Below are positions 1 to 7,514 of a stretch of 16,276 bases of DNA, piece by piece. Position 1 is the stretch's first letter. Every line of letters starts with the position of its first letter. The translations under genes were made by a program, and so were the position numbers. Source of the DNA: an uncultured Clostridium sp. (lineage in GTDB: Bacteria > Cyanobacteriota > Vampirovibrionia > Gastranaerophilales > Gastranaerophilaceae); the NCBI GenBank assembly GCA_958449715.1, contig CAUDIU010000039.1, positions 1 through 16,276 of the forward strand, written 5' to 3'. The notes beneath the pieces were generated by a model. The model worked only from the letters and a program-made list of their open reading frames with translations, did not search any database and was not told the DNA's origin.

Positions 1-1422
1 TGCTGCAAGATATGAATCACCTGTAAGCATTACGGTATCTTTAACTATTCCTTTTAGGTTTTTTATAGCTTTTTGAGTATCTTCTTTTAATTCATCTGAA
101 ATTACTATATAACCTATGTATTTTTTGTTTTTTGCTGTGTATAAAATTGTTCCTGCAACTTTTTTAGGTTGGTATTCAATTCCATATAATTCCATCAATT
201 TTGAATTACCTGTGAGAATTTCTTCCCCATTTACTATTGCTTTAATGCCATTCCCTGCAATTTCTTCTACGTCTTTAACTTGTGATGTATCAAGCGGGTT
301 AGAAAATTCTTTTTTTAGGGAATTTGCTATAGGGTGGTTAGAATAACATTCTGTAAGAGTTGTATATTTGAGCAATTCTTCTTTTGTTGTATTGATTGGA
401 TTAATTTGAGTGACTTTAAATGTGCCTTTAGTCAAAGTTCCTGTTTTATCAAAAACGACTGTCTCTGTATTTGCTAAAGTTTCAATATAGCAAGCACCTT
501 TTATTAAAATTCCATTTTTTGATGCTCCGCCTATCCCTGCAAAAAATCCTAAAGGAACTGATATTACTAAAGCACATGGACAAGAGATTACCAAAAATGT
601 AAGTGCTCTTTGAATCCATATTTGAAATCCTGAATGTAAAATTATAGGTGGGAATAAAGCTAGAAATATCGCACCTAAGACAACTGCAGGAGTGTAATAT
701 TTAGCAAATTTTGTAATAAAATTCTCGGTTTTGGCTTTTTTAGAACTTGCATGTTCTACAAGTTCAAGAATTTTTGATACAGTAGATTCTTTGAACTCTT
801 TTTCAACTTTAATTCTAAGCAGCCCATTTTGATTAATACAGCCACTTATTGCCTTATCGCCAGTTTTTAATCTTCGTGGAACAGATTCACCAGTCAGTGC
901 TGATGTATCGACAGATGCTTCTCCTTCAATAACTTTCCCGTCTAGTGGAATTTTTTCACCTGCTTTTACTATTATAATATCGCCGATTTTTACATCTGTA
1001 GGATTTTTTTTGATAATTCCATTTTCTGTTTCTAAATTTGCGTAATCCGGTCTGATATTCATTAATTCAGAAATAGATTTTCTAGATTTTTCAACAGCTT
1101 TGTCCTGTAAAAATTCTCCTATCTGATATAAAATCATTACCATTACAGCTTCTGGGTATTCTTTTATTGCGAATGCTCCAAATGTTGCAAGTCCCATTAA
1201 GAAATTTTCGTCAAAAACTTGTCCTTTTATGATATTTTTAATTGCTTTTAAAAGAACATCTCCACCTGATATTAAATATGCAATCAGAAAAAATATAAAT
1301 CTGATATTTTCTGAAGTATTCATTAATACTGCAATTAAAAATATTGCTATTGATAGCCCAATTTTAATTATTTGCAGTTTTTCGTTGACAGAATTTTCGT
1401 GATGGTGATGATGTTCGCACAT
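1..1422 (-). CDS. cadA: Heavy-metal translocating P-type ATPase (Zn/Cd/Pb type), 3' end cut by window edge
   Basis: An inner-membrane P1B ATPase that exports soft divalent metals using ATP. It is absent from most simple ORF lists because its stop lies left of the window; I translated 474 codons from the ATG at 1420-1422. The N-terminus is MCEHHHHHENS, a histidine-rich tail in place of the usual HMA metal-binding domain. Hydrophobic helices follow, then the actuator loop with TGES (residues 177-180), the membrane metal site SCPCA (CPC at 281-283), the phosphorylation motif DKTGTLT (D325), the SNHPIA nucleotide-binding motif, and MLTGDS at the cut end. A GAGG Shine-Dalgarno lies 7 nt upstream of the ATG. 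It is divergent from a metal-sensing ArsR gene whose operator sits in its promoter, which supports Zn or Cd efflux. The exact metal is inferred; the last membrane helices are outside the window. Confidence 0.95.
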   Translation of the reverse strand, partial: MCEHHHHHENSVNEKLQIIKIGLSIAIFLIAVLMNTSENIRFIFFLIAYLISGGDVLLKAIKNIIKGQVFDENFLMGLATFGAFAIKEYPEAVMVMILYQIGEFLQDKAVEKSRKSISELMNIRPDYANLETENGIIKKNPTDVKIGDIIIVKAGEKIPLDGKVIEGEASVDTSALTGESVPRRLKTGDKAISGCINQNGLLRIKVEKEFKESTVSKILELVEHASSKKAKTENFITKFAKYYTPAVVLGAIFLALFPPIILHSGFQIWIQRALTFLVISCPCALVISVPLGFFAGIGGASKNGILIKGACYIETLANTETVVFDKTGTLTKGTFKVTQINPINTTKEELLKYTTLTECYSNHPIANSLKKEFSNPLDTSQVKDVEEIAGNGIKAIVNGEEILTGNSKLMELYGIEYQPKKVAGTILYTAKNKKYIGYIVISDELKEDTQKAIKNLKGIVKDTVMLTGDSYLAA

Positions 1423-1443
1423 AAATTAACCTCATATATCAAT

Positions 1444-1473
1444 ATTATAATTGAACAACTGTTCAATTGTCAA
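1444..1473 (-). promoter_or_regulatory. Promoter of the metal ATPase with ArsR operator in its spacer
   Basis: On the minus strand TTGACA (1468-1473) and TATAAT (1444-1449) are both perfect consensus, separated by 18 bp. The spacer (1450-1467) is the inverted repeat ATTGAACA-AC-TGTTCAAT, 8-bp arms with a 2-bp centre, and one further base pair extends it at 1449/1468. This is the 12-2-12 style of ArsR/SmtB/CadC operators. Predicted transcription start is near 1437, giving a leader of about 15 nt. Confidence 0.85.
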
Positions 1474-1501
1474 TCCTAAAACCTATTATTGTTACAAAAA
1501 T

Positions 1502-1531
1502 TTGACAATTGAACAACTGTTAAACTATAAT
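1502..1531 (+). promoter_or_regulatory. Promoter of the arsR gene with second ArsR operator in its spacer
   Basis: TTGACA (1502-1507) and TATAAT (1526-1531), both perfect, with an 18-bp spacer. The spacer is ATTGAACA-AC-TGTTAAAC, the same operator with two changes in the outer right arm. The predicted start of transcription, 7 nt past the -10 box, falls on the ATG at 1538. Expected consequence: tight autorepression, with the regulator's own operator slightly weaker than that of the ATPase. Confidence 0.8.
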
Positions 1532-1537
1532 ATGTTT

Positions 1538-1888
1538 ATGGAAGTTAAAAAGAGTGATTGCGAAGCAATAAATCCTGATATAGTAAAAAAAGTAATGCCT
1601 GATATGCCTGATGTCAGGAAGTTATATGATTTGTCTGATTTTTTTAAGGTTATGGGTGATAGTACAAGAATAAGGTTGTTATGGGCTTTAGAAGAAGCTG
1701 AAATGTGTGTGAATGACCTTGCTGTATTATTAGATATGACAAAATCAGCTGTTTCTCATCAATTAAAAATATTGAGAACGGCAAAACTTGTGAGATCAGA
1801 AAAGCGTGGTAAGAATGTTTATTACGCATTGAATGATCATCACGTGAAAGTTATTCTTGAAATGGCATTAGAACATGTGAAAGAATAA
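1538..1888 (+). CDS. ArsR/SmtB-family metal-sensing repressor
   Basis: A dimeric winged-helix repressor expected to release DNA when it binds zinc or a similar metal. The 116-residue product matches the family size. It has the DNA-recognition stretch DMTKSAVSHQLKILR followed by the beta-wing VRSEKRGKNVYYAL. The C-terminal helix contains D100, H102, H113 and E116, exactly the D-x-H-(x)10-H-(x)2-E alpha-5 site of SmtB/CzrA-type Zn sensors. The CadC-type alpha-3 site is not complete: only one Cys lies in EMCVNDLA. I chose the ATG at 1538 over an in-frame TTG at 1451, because the region 1451-1531 is occupied by the operators and the promoter; the mRNA is then predicted to be leaderless. An ATG at 1532 is the alternative. 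It is convergent with the WG-repeat gene, with stop codons 2 bp apart. Confidence 0.93.
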   Translation: MEVKKSDCEAINPDIVKKVMPDMPDVRKLYDLSDFFKVMGDSTRIRLLWALEEAEMCVNDLAVLLDMTKSAVSHQLKILRTAKLVRSEKRGKNVYYALNDHHVKVILEMALEHVKE

Positions 1889-1890
1889 AT

Positions 1891-2817
1891 TTATAACATT
1901 TTTTGTTTTAATTCATTTCTTACATCATTCAAAGGTCCGTTATTTGGAGTTCTTAAATTGTGGTAATATTTTTTTGCAAATGTCACAGGATACATTGGAA
2001 GCCATGTGAATTTTATGAAAATATTAACTGTTTCTGCGCCTTGAGAAAGCATTAATTCATCAATAGTTTCTTCATGTGATGGAGATATTGATGAGAATAT
2101 TTTTAAGAAATAATCTGTAAATGTAAGAGCAGAATACCCGGAAGCTGTAACGGGGTCTTTTATAAATTCTGTTACTTTAAAATTGCTGTTTGTTTTTATA
2201 CTTCTAATATCTTCAGGCAACGTAAATTCTGATCCTGCGATTTGTTCAATTTCATACCATTGACCGTTATATTGAATTCTCATAATATTAGGTTTTGGCA
2301 TATAAATATCATCAAATACATTGCTTAAAAGAATTCTGCCATCTTTGTCTGCAAGTCCGTATTTATAATTTTGTTTTGTTAAAAACATTCCGCCAAATAG
2401 TATGTTAATAGCAGAATATTCTGGAGGAAGTATGATTTCACCTTTGTCATTGTATAGAGCAAAATCATTTTCGTTTCCAATTTTTAAGTATTTGCCTAGA
2501 ATTCTTTCTGCATGTTTATATTTAGGTTCTACCAAATAGTTTCCGTAATTATCAATTAGTCCGTATTTATTTTTCTTTTGAATAATCCAAGAAGAATCGC
2601 CAAGTCTTATCAGTTTTTTATATTGTGGCTCAACAATTATATTTTCAGATTTGTCTTTGAGCCCGAATAAATTCTTCTCATTGCTGAATACTGTTAAATC
2701 ACTCATTGATAGAGTATTTGTTAAAGTATTCGTATTAGTGTTAGTATTAGTTTCTGATGCGTAAGCATTACTACATAAAATTAGAAATAAAAATATAAAT
2801 ACAAAAAATTTCTTCAT
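1891..2817 (-). CDS. Secreted WG-repeat protein
   Basis: The 308-residue protein starts with a cleavable-looking signal peptide (MKKFFVFIFLFLILCSNAYA), so it probably acts in the periplasm or outside the cell. A Thr/Asn stretch (residues 23-36) is followed by about four degenerate WG (KWGFID-like) repeats near residues 49-70, 84-105, 117-137 and 151-173, for example KYGLIDNYGNYLVEPKYK. The repeats usually read W/Y-G-hydrophobic-hydrophobic-D and then xxG-xx-hydrophobic-hydrophobic-xPxY. The C-terminal 110 residues match nothing I recognise. There is no Shine-Dalgarno; an extended -10 (TGTTATTAT, 2824-2832 on the minus strand) ends 6 nt before the ATG, so the mRNA is probably leaderless. WG-repeat domains are linked to protein binding, but no function can be assigned here. 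Confidence 0.85.
   Translation of the reverse strand: MKKFFVFIFLFLILCSNAYASETNTNTNTNTLTNTLSMSDLTVFSNEKNLFGLKDKSENIIVEPQYKKLIRLGDSSWIIQKKNKYGLIDNYGNYLVEPKYKHAERILGKYLKIGNENDFALYNDKGEIILPPEYSAINILFGGMFLTKQNYKYGLADKDGRILLSNVFDDIYMPKPNIMRIQYNGQWYEIEQIAGSEFTLPEDIRSIKTNSNFKVTEFIKDPVTASGYSALTFTDYFLKIFSSISPSHEETIDELMLSQGAETVNIFIKFTWLPMYPVTFAKKYYHNLRTPNNGPLNDVRNELKQKML
2710..2751 (-). repeat. Short Thr-Asn coding microsatellite
   Basis: Alternating Thr and Asn/Leu codons in the WG-repeat gene (residues 23-36, TNTNTNTNTLTNTL), just after the signal peptide. At the DNA level it is an imperfect ACTAAT/ACAAAT-like hexamer array. It could change length by replication slippage in 6-bp steps without shifting frame, and probably forms a flexible linker. 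Confidence 0.7.
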
Positions 2818-2823
2818 AATTAA

Positions 2824-2853
2824 ATAATAACATAAAATAATTCATGTTATAAT
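2824..2853. promoter_or_regulatory. Divergent extended -10 promoters for the WG-repeat and AsmA-like genes
   Basis: Minus strand: TGTTATTAT at 2824-2832, with the ATG at 2817 lying 6 nt after the hexamer. Plus strand: TGTTATAAT at 2845-2853, with the ATG at 2863 lying 9 nt after. Both have the TGn extension and neither has a convincing TTGACA box. The gap between the two start codons is only 45 bp, so the promoters share one small region and could influence each other. Confidence 0.6.
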
Positions 2854-2862
2854 TTTCTTAGG

Positions 2863-5670
2863 ATGATTAATTTGAATTTAAAGAAAAGAACAAAAATTGT
2901 TATTTCATTGGTTGTGTTAGCTTCTGTATTAGCGGCATCTCCATTTGTAATTTATTTAAAAGTACTACCTTACGCAGTATCAAATGAACATGTGATAAAT
3001 TTTGTTGAAAAATCACTTAATAAGTATGCAGGATTAAAATTAGATATTAAAAAACCTGTTTTGAAAACAGAATTATCACCAGTAATTTCTTTCAAAGTTG
3101 ATGAATTAAATTTACATAATAATAAAAATGTATTGCTTTTATCTGTTGATAATTTTGATACTACAATTTCTTTTAAAGAAATTATGGATAAAAATATAAT
3201 CATTAAAAAATTAGGAGCAGATTATATTTTTGCTGATATAAATAATCTTATGGCTTTAGCTCCAAAGCAACAAGAAAAGAAAGAACAACAAAAAAGTGAA
3301 TGGAATTTAGACTTTTTTGATTCTCTTTTATATGTAAAAAAATCATTGTTCTTATATAAAGTAGAGCCTAATACTTATGTATCATTGAAAGCTGATGATA
3401 TTGAAATTGATAATTCAAAGAAAGATTTTAGATATGTTCATTTTAATATCACATCAGATATCAGAAAATTAGGTAAGAATTTACATATAAATATAGCTGA
3501 TAGAAATTCTGTATTTATAAAAAATAAAGCTCTTTATATTCAAAAATGTATACTTGCAGTGAATAATTCAAAAATTTATTTTAACGGTTATGCTGCAAGA
3601 AAGAAAAATTCTTATATAGAAGTTTTTACTGATAAGATTTTAGTTTCTGATGTTTTAGAACTTATAGACTCTAATATTATTGAAAATAATTTGAATGAAC
3701 CTTTAGCATTTTTCAAAGATTTAAAAGGTGATTTTAATTTTAATATTAAACTTACTAAAAAAGACTTAAACGGTGTTGTTAACTTGAATAGGATTTCTTG
3801 CAAACTTATTCCAGTTGATAATATTCCATTAATGCTTGAAAAAGGTAAAATCGTTATGACTAAAAATGATATAGTTATAAAAGATTTTGTCGGTTATTAC
3901 AATAATAAAAAAGAAAATGCAATAGAGATGGAAGGTACTGTAAAAGATTACCTTAAATCTATTGATACAAATTTAATTACAAGAGCTGTTGTAACTAATG
4001 ACTTTGCAAAAAATCAATTTTCTAATATGGTAGGAATTCCAATCACTTTAGTTGGTGGTTCTACAAAGACAAGATTGGATATAAAAGCTATAAATAACAA
4101 AATTGATTTGGTGTGGTTGTTTGGTTTGAAATCAGGTCAAGATATCTTAATTGATGGCACTTCTTTGACTCCTACAAATTATAGAAGAATGTTAAAAGCT
4201 GATATGCATTATGAAGGAACATTATTCAATATAAAATCAATTGATTACTATATTGCGCCTGAAAATATGCCGAATGAGAAAAAGAAAAAAATACAGCCTG
4301 TTGTAAAAATCGCTGGTAATATAGATGTTTCAAAACCTGTGCCAAATGTTTTGAATTTAGGTTTTGAAATACCAAAGCCACTACCAAGTGAATTTTTAAA
4401 TGTTTTAATTGGTCAAAAAATGTTCAAAAAAGGTACCATTGCAGGTAATATGGAATTTGTAAATACTGGTAAGTATCCATCATTAAAAGGTAAACTTACT
4501 ATGGATAAAGTTCGAATTCCATCACAAAGACTTTATTTGAAACATGGTGAGATGAATACTGAAAATGGTCATTTAAATCTTGTGGCTGACGGTCGTTACA
4601 GAAGATCTCAGTATGATTTTAACGGAAGTTTAATCAATGAAATTAAATTTCCAATAGTTGTAAAAGATGTTAACTTGACGATTGATGATGTTGATGTAGA
4701 AAGATTTATTGCATCTGCAAATAATCAAAAAAGTGAAGCAATTACATCTGAAAAATTTGATGTTACACCATCTGGTGAAGCAGTAGATGACGATGATAAT
4801 ACTCCGACTTTTGATATTGGAAATTTCATAGTTGAAAATTGTGTTTTACATATCCTAAACGGTTCTTATAAAGATATTAAATTTTCTGATGTAAAAGCTA
4901 CTTTGTCTTTAGATAAGAACAGTATATTTAATATGTATTCAAATAGATTTGAAATCGCTGAAGGTCATTCTTCTGCTAAGATTAATTGTGATTTGAAAAA
5001 ACATAAATATAATTTAGTCTTAGGTATAAAAGATGTAAATTCTGATTTAATGGCTACAACTTTGTTAGCAATGAAAAAAGAAATTACAGGTAAAGCAAGC
5101 GGTATTATTGCTTTAAATACAGATGATTCTTTGAAATTGAACGGTTCTATTAAATTTATGGTGAAAAACGGAACTATCCAAAAAGTTGGATTAGTTGAGT
5201 ATATTTTAAAATTTGCAGCATTATTCAGAAATCCTTTAGCAATGATTAGTCCATCTACATTCTCAGATTTAGTAAATATTCCTGAAGGTAATTTTGATTT
5301 AATTAATGGTGATTTGCAAATTGCAAATAATGTTATAGAAAAAATGATGATAAAATCTTCAGCACCTCAATTAAGTTCATTTATTATTGGAAGGTATGAT
5401 TTGGAAACAAGAGATGCAACTTTAAGAATTTATACAAAATTCAGTAATAGAAATAAGGGCTTTGCAGGATTTTTGAGAAACATATCTTTAAACAGTCTTG
5501 CAAATAGAATTCCATTAAGCTCAAGAAATGACAGTAATTATTATGCTGCTGAAATATCTCAATTACCTCCAATTGATGCAGATGAAAAGGATTGTCAAAT
5601 ATTTTTGACTAAAGTTGATGGAGATGTTGAGCATAATAACTTTATTTCTTCTTTGAAAAAGATTAAATAG
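2863..5670 (+). CDS. AsmA-like inner-membrane-anchored periplasmic protein
   Basis: A 935-residue protein with a short basic cytoplasmic N-terminus (LKKRTK), one membrane helix at about 12-32, and a very long beta-rich, Asn/Asp/Lys-rich periplasmic part. The early region (KSLNKYAGLKLDIKKP, then repeated LxVDxL-type strands) and the C-terminal region at about 755-880 (IKFMVKNGTIQKVG ... NGDLQIANNVI ... SSAPQLSSFIIGRYDL) match the layout of AsmA/DUF748-like proteins. Relatives such as TamB and YhdP are bridge-like proteins moving phospholipid towards the outer membrane, so the gene argues for a diderm cell; the transport role here is inferred. An acidic linker (residues about 640-650, DDDDN) splits the protein. 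A TATAAT ends 9 nt before the ATG, giving a leader of at most a few nt. It is convergent with tspO, 4 bp between stops. Confidence 0.8.
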   Translation: MINLNLKKRTKIVISLVVLASVLAASPFVIYLKVLPYAVSNEHVINFVEKSLNKYAGLKLDIKKPVLKTELSPVISFKVDELNLHNNKNVLLLSVDNFDTTISFKEIMDKNIIIKKLGADYIFADINNLMALAPKQQEKKEQQKSEWNLDFFDSLLYVKKSLFLYKVEPNTYVSLKADDIEIDNSKKDFRYVHFNITSDIRKLGKNLHINIADRNSVFIKNKALYIQKCILAVNNSKIYFNGYAARKKNSYIEVFTDKILVSDVLELIDSNIIENNLNEPLAFFKDLKGDFNFNIKLTKKDLNGVVNLNRISCKLIPVDNIPLMLEKGKIVMTKNDIVIKDFVGYYNNKKENAIEMEGTVKDYLKSIDTNLITRAVVTNDFAKNQFSNMVGIPITLVGGSTKTRLDIKAINNKIDLVWLFGLKSGQDILIDGTSLTPTNYRRMLKADMHYEGTLFNIKSIDYYIAPENMPNEKKKKIQPVVKIAGNIDVSKPVPNVLNLGFEIPKPLPSEFLNVLIGQKMFKKGTIAGNMEFVNTGKYPSLKGKLTMDKVRIPSQRLYLKHGEMNTENGHLNLVADGRYRRSQYDFNGSLINEIKFPIVVKDVNLTIDDVDVERFIASANNQKSEAITSEKFDVTPSGEAVDDDDNTPTFDIGNFIVENCVLHILNGSYKDIKFSDVKATLSLDKNSIFNMYSNRFEIAEGHSSAKINCDLKKHKYNLVLGIKDVNSDLMATTLLAMKKEITGKASGIIALNTDDSLKLNGSIKFMVKNGTIQKVGLVEYILKFAALFRNPLAMISPSTFSDLVNIPEGNFDLINGDLQIANNVIEKMMIKSSAPQLSSFIIGRYDLETRDATLRIYTKFSNRNKGFAGFLRNISLNSLANRIPLSSRNDSNYYAAEISQLPPIDADEKDCQIFLTKVDGDVEHNNFISSLKKIK

Positions 5671-5685
5671 TTATTTAGTTTAATC
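5661..5685. terminator. Possible bidirectional terminator between convergent AsmA-like and tspO genes
   Basis: GATTAAA (5661-5667) pairs with TTTAATC (5679-5685) across an 11-nt loop, covering both stop codons. The stem is AT-only at its core and has no clear U-tract, so this is weak. Confidence 0.25.
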
Positions 5686-6061
5686 TCATTAATTCAAAGT
5701 TTAAATATGTTGCAAAACTTACCCATAGTAAATATGGAATTAGTAGAAATGCAGATATTCTTGAAACTTTGTAAAAAGAAATTATTGTAAGAATAATAAA
5801 AATTACTAAAAATACGATAATTACAAAACTTAGTTTAATATCGTGCAGGTAGAAAAAAGCAGGACTCCAACTAAAGTTCAGTAATAATTGGATTAGAAAA
5901 AAAGTTATAGCTTGCTTTTTATTCATATCTGTTTTTGCATACATAAATGTAGTAAAAGATATAAAAATTAGCGTATACATAAACGCCCAAACAGGTCCAA
6001 ATATTTCAGGTGGTGGGTTTAATGCAGGTTTATTAATCGTGTTATACCAAGTCAAATCCAT
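5675..6061 (-). CDS. tspO: TspO/MBR family membrane protein, short form with four helices
   Basis: TspO proteins bind porphyrins and related tetrapyrroles in the inner membrane and are tied to stress and haem control. Family motifs are clear: WYNTINKPALNPPPEIFGPVW at the start, then QLLLNFSWSPAFFY (residues 58-71), and the terminal LLWVSFATYLNFELMRLN (111-128). The protein has 128 residues, against about 150-160 usually, and four predicted helices (about 22-42, 51-71, 76-97, 103-123) instead of five: the first helix is missing. An in-frame TAA lies 12 nt upstream of the ATG, so the short start is real in this sequence. No Shine-Dalgarno is visible. CATAAT at 6068-6073 lies 6 nt before the ATG, and TATAAT occurs further upstream. 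It lies 46 bp downstream of the SGNH gene on the same strand and could be cotranscribed. Confidence 0.9.
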   Translation of the reverse strand: MDLTWYNTINKPALNPPPEIFGPVWAFMYTLIFISFTTFMYAKTDMNKKQAITFFLIQLLLNFSWSPAFFYLHDIKLSFVIIVFLVIFIILTIISFYKVSRISAFLLIPYLLWVSFATYLNFELMRLN

Positions 6062-6107
6062 AAGTTTATTATGTTATGGATTTTATTATATTTCATTAGC
6101 TTTTTTA

Positions 6108-6710
6108 TTAGAGTAAGGTAATAATACTTTGGGCAATTTTTTTATGTTCTTCAATATCGTAATGAAGCCCATCGATTTTAGAAGTAGTTACAATTTTATT
6201 TAAGTCCAGAAATTTACAGTTATATTTATTTGCAATTTTTTTATAGATTGATGTAATTTGTTTTGATTTTTCAATAGATGTTTGATTAAACATAAATCTA
6301 AAATTACTGTTTAAAATATTTTCTGTAATATGTGAAGGCGAAAGTATGATTATATTACAGTTTGGGAGGCTTTCTCTAATCTTTTTTATAAGATTTTCTA
6401 TGCCTGTTTCAAATTCTTCTAAAGTCGGATTATAAAATTTCTGTAAATCATTTATTCCTATTGCAAAAATTATTGTGTCATAAATTTCTTTTAAATATTC
6501 CGGTAAAACTTTATATCCGGTAAATTGAATACCATTAGGATTATTAGAAAAAGCAGTTCTGTTGTTGCATCCTGCTTCGATTATTTCATAGTTGTTCTTA
6601 CAAAGATTCTTTAAAATCCCTGTCCAACGAGAGTTTTCATTATATCTGCTTCCGTTATTAGGGTTGTATCCAAAAGTATTGCTGTCTCCAAAACATAATA
6701 TTTTCTTCAT
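6108..6710 (-). CDS. SGNH/GDSL-type esterase
   Basis: A cytoplasmic 200-residue hydrolase expected to cleave small esters by a Ser-Asp-His triad. All SGNH blocks are present: block I FGDSNTFGY (S10), block II glycine in AGCNNRT (G47), block III GIND (G85, N87), block V DGLH (D180, H183). The early pattern (FGDSNTFGY, then SRWTGIL, then NNRTAF) is closest to arylesterases of the MsAcT type. The longest ORF opens at 6764, but the ATG at 6710 begins directly with MKKILCFGDS. An extended -10 (TGCTATATT, 6717-6725) lies 6 nt upstream of 6710, so the mRNA would be leaderless and the longer start would lie upstream of it. No signal peptide remains after this trimming. Confidence 0.9.
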   Translation of the reverse strand: MKKILCFGDSNTFGYNPNNGSRYNENSRWTGILKNLCKNNYEIIEAGCNNRTAFSNNPNGIQFTGYKVLPEYLKEIYDTIIFAIGINDLQKFYNPTLEEFETGIENLIKKIRESLPNCNIIILSPSHITENILNSNFRFMFNQTSIEKSKQITSIYKKIANKYNCKFLDLNKIVTTSKIDGLHYDIEEHKKIAQSIITLL

Positions 6711-6716
6711 AACGCT

Positions 6717-6725
6717 AATATAGCA
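6717..6725 (-). promoter_or_regulatory. Extended -10 promoter of the SGNH esterase gene
   Basis: TGCTATATT on the minus strand, 6 nt before the ATG at 6710. The predicted transcription start coincides with the A of the ATG. No -35 box is convincing: the nearest TTTACA is only 12 nt away. Confidence 0.55.
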
Positions 6726-6768
6726 TGAATTATGTGTAAAAAATATTAAATTTAATATTTTCAAGGTA

Positions 6769-6799
6769 TTGACTGAGAGTAAACTCTAAGTTGTATTAT
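6769..6799 (+). promoter_or_regulatory. MerR-type promoter and operator of the flavoprotein gene
   Basis: TTGACT (6769-6774) and TATTAT (6794-6799) are separated by 19 bp, the long spacer typical of promoters activated by MerR-family proteins through DNA untwisting. The spacer holds the near-perfect palindrome CTGAGAGTAAACTCTAAG (6773-6790), with A/T extending it to 20 bp. From memory, the NmlR/AdhR subgroup operator reads CTTGGAGTNNACTCCAAG; this site keeps its ends, its AGT/ACT core and its length. The MerR gene at 7574 is the obvious candidate regulator. Confidence 0.8.
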
Positions 6800-6821
6800 A
6801 TAAAAATAAAAGGAGGAATAT

Positions 6822-7364
6822 ATGAATAAAAAAGTTTTAGTAATATCAGCTAGTCCACGAAAAGGTGGAAATTCAGATACTTTGTGTGATGAATTTATGA
6901 AAGGAGCAATTGATTCTGGTAATGCAGTAGAAAAAATATTTTTGCGTGACAAAAAAATAAATTACTGTACAGGTTGCGGTTTTTGTAATACAAATGATTA
7001 CACTGCTTGTTCTCAAAAAGATGATATGGCTTTGATTTTGGATAAGATGGTTATAGCTGATGTCATTGTAATGGCAACTCCTGTTTATTTCTATACAATG
7101 GATGGGCAGATGAAAACTTTTATAGATAGATGTTGTGCTAGATATACTCATATTTCAAATAAAGATTTCTATTTCATAGCAACAGCTGCAGATGTTAGAC
7201 CACAGGCTTTAGAAAGAACTTTTGATGGTTTTCGCGGATTTACTGCATGTTTAGAAAATGCACGAGAAGCTGGTTTGTTATATGGTTCTGGTGTTTGGAA
7301 TATGGGCGAAGTAAATGATACAAATTCAATGAAAGAAGCCTATGAAATGGGTAAGAAAGTTTAG
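6822..7364 (+). CDS. Flavodoxin-fold NAD(P)H-dependent oxidoreductase / iron-sulfur flavoprotein-like
   Basis: A 180-residue FMN-binding protein expected to reduce a small electrophile or quinone-like substrate in the cytoplasm. The N-terminal KVLVISASPRKGGNSDTL (5-22) is the phosphate-binding loop of NADPH-dependent FMN reductases. TPVYFYTMDGQMKTFIDR (87-104) is the second FMN-contacting stretch. Cysteines C49, C52, C55 and C63 have C-x2-C-x2-C-x7-C spacing, as in archaeal iron-sulfur flavoproteins, so a 4Fe-4S cluster is possible; many relatives without proven clusters keep similar cysteines. A strong AAAGGAGG precedes the ATG by 6 nt. The MerR-type promoter and nearby AdhR/NmlR-like gene suggest induction by aldehydes, quinones or thiol-reactive electrophiles. 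Confidence 0.9.
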   Translation: MNKKVLVISASPRKGGNSDTLCDEFMKGAIDSGNAVEKIFLRDKKINYCTGCGFCNTNDYTACSQKDDMALILDKMVIADVIVMATPVYFYTMDGQMKTFIDRCCARYTHISNKDFYFIATAADVRPQALERTFDGFRGFTACLENAREAGLLYGSGVWNMGEVNDTNSMKEAYEMGKKV

Positions 7365-7397
7365 TCTTATAATTGTAAACAAATAGTATTTAATAAA

Positions 7398-7470
7398 AGC
7401 CGATAAAGGGACTTGAACCCTTGACCTACTCATTACGAATGAGTTGCTCTACCAACTGAGCTATATCGGC
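7398..7470 (-). tRNA. tRNA-Thr (anticodon CGT)
   Basis: A complete cloverleaf reads on the minus strand: acceptor GCCGATA/TATCGGC, D stem GCTC/GAGC, anticodon stem ACTCA/TGAGT with loop TTCGTAA (anticodon CGT at 7435-7437, reading ACG), and T stem AAGGG/CCCTT with TTCAAGT loop. The discriminator is U and CCA is not encoded. TGCTATAAT (7479-7487, minus) gives an extended -10 box 8 bp upstream of the mature 5' end, so the transcript has almost no leader. It lies between the flavoprotein and merR genes, on the opposite strand from both. Confidence 0.97.
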
Positions 7471-7514
7471 TTTTTTTTATTATAGCATGAGCAGATTAAT
7501 TGGGATATTTTCAT

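Noticed and set aside
116..346. 76-residue plus-strand ORF
   Set aside because: It is antisense to the conserved P-type ATPase P-domain and shows no domain of its own.
1451..1537. TTG start 29 residues upstream for the ArsR gene
   Set aside because: It would be translated through both operators and the -35/-10 boxes; the family length fits the ATG at 1538.
6711..6764. Upstream ATG for the SGNH esterase
   Set aside because: It lies before the extended -10 box, and the 18 extra residues do not belong to the fold.
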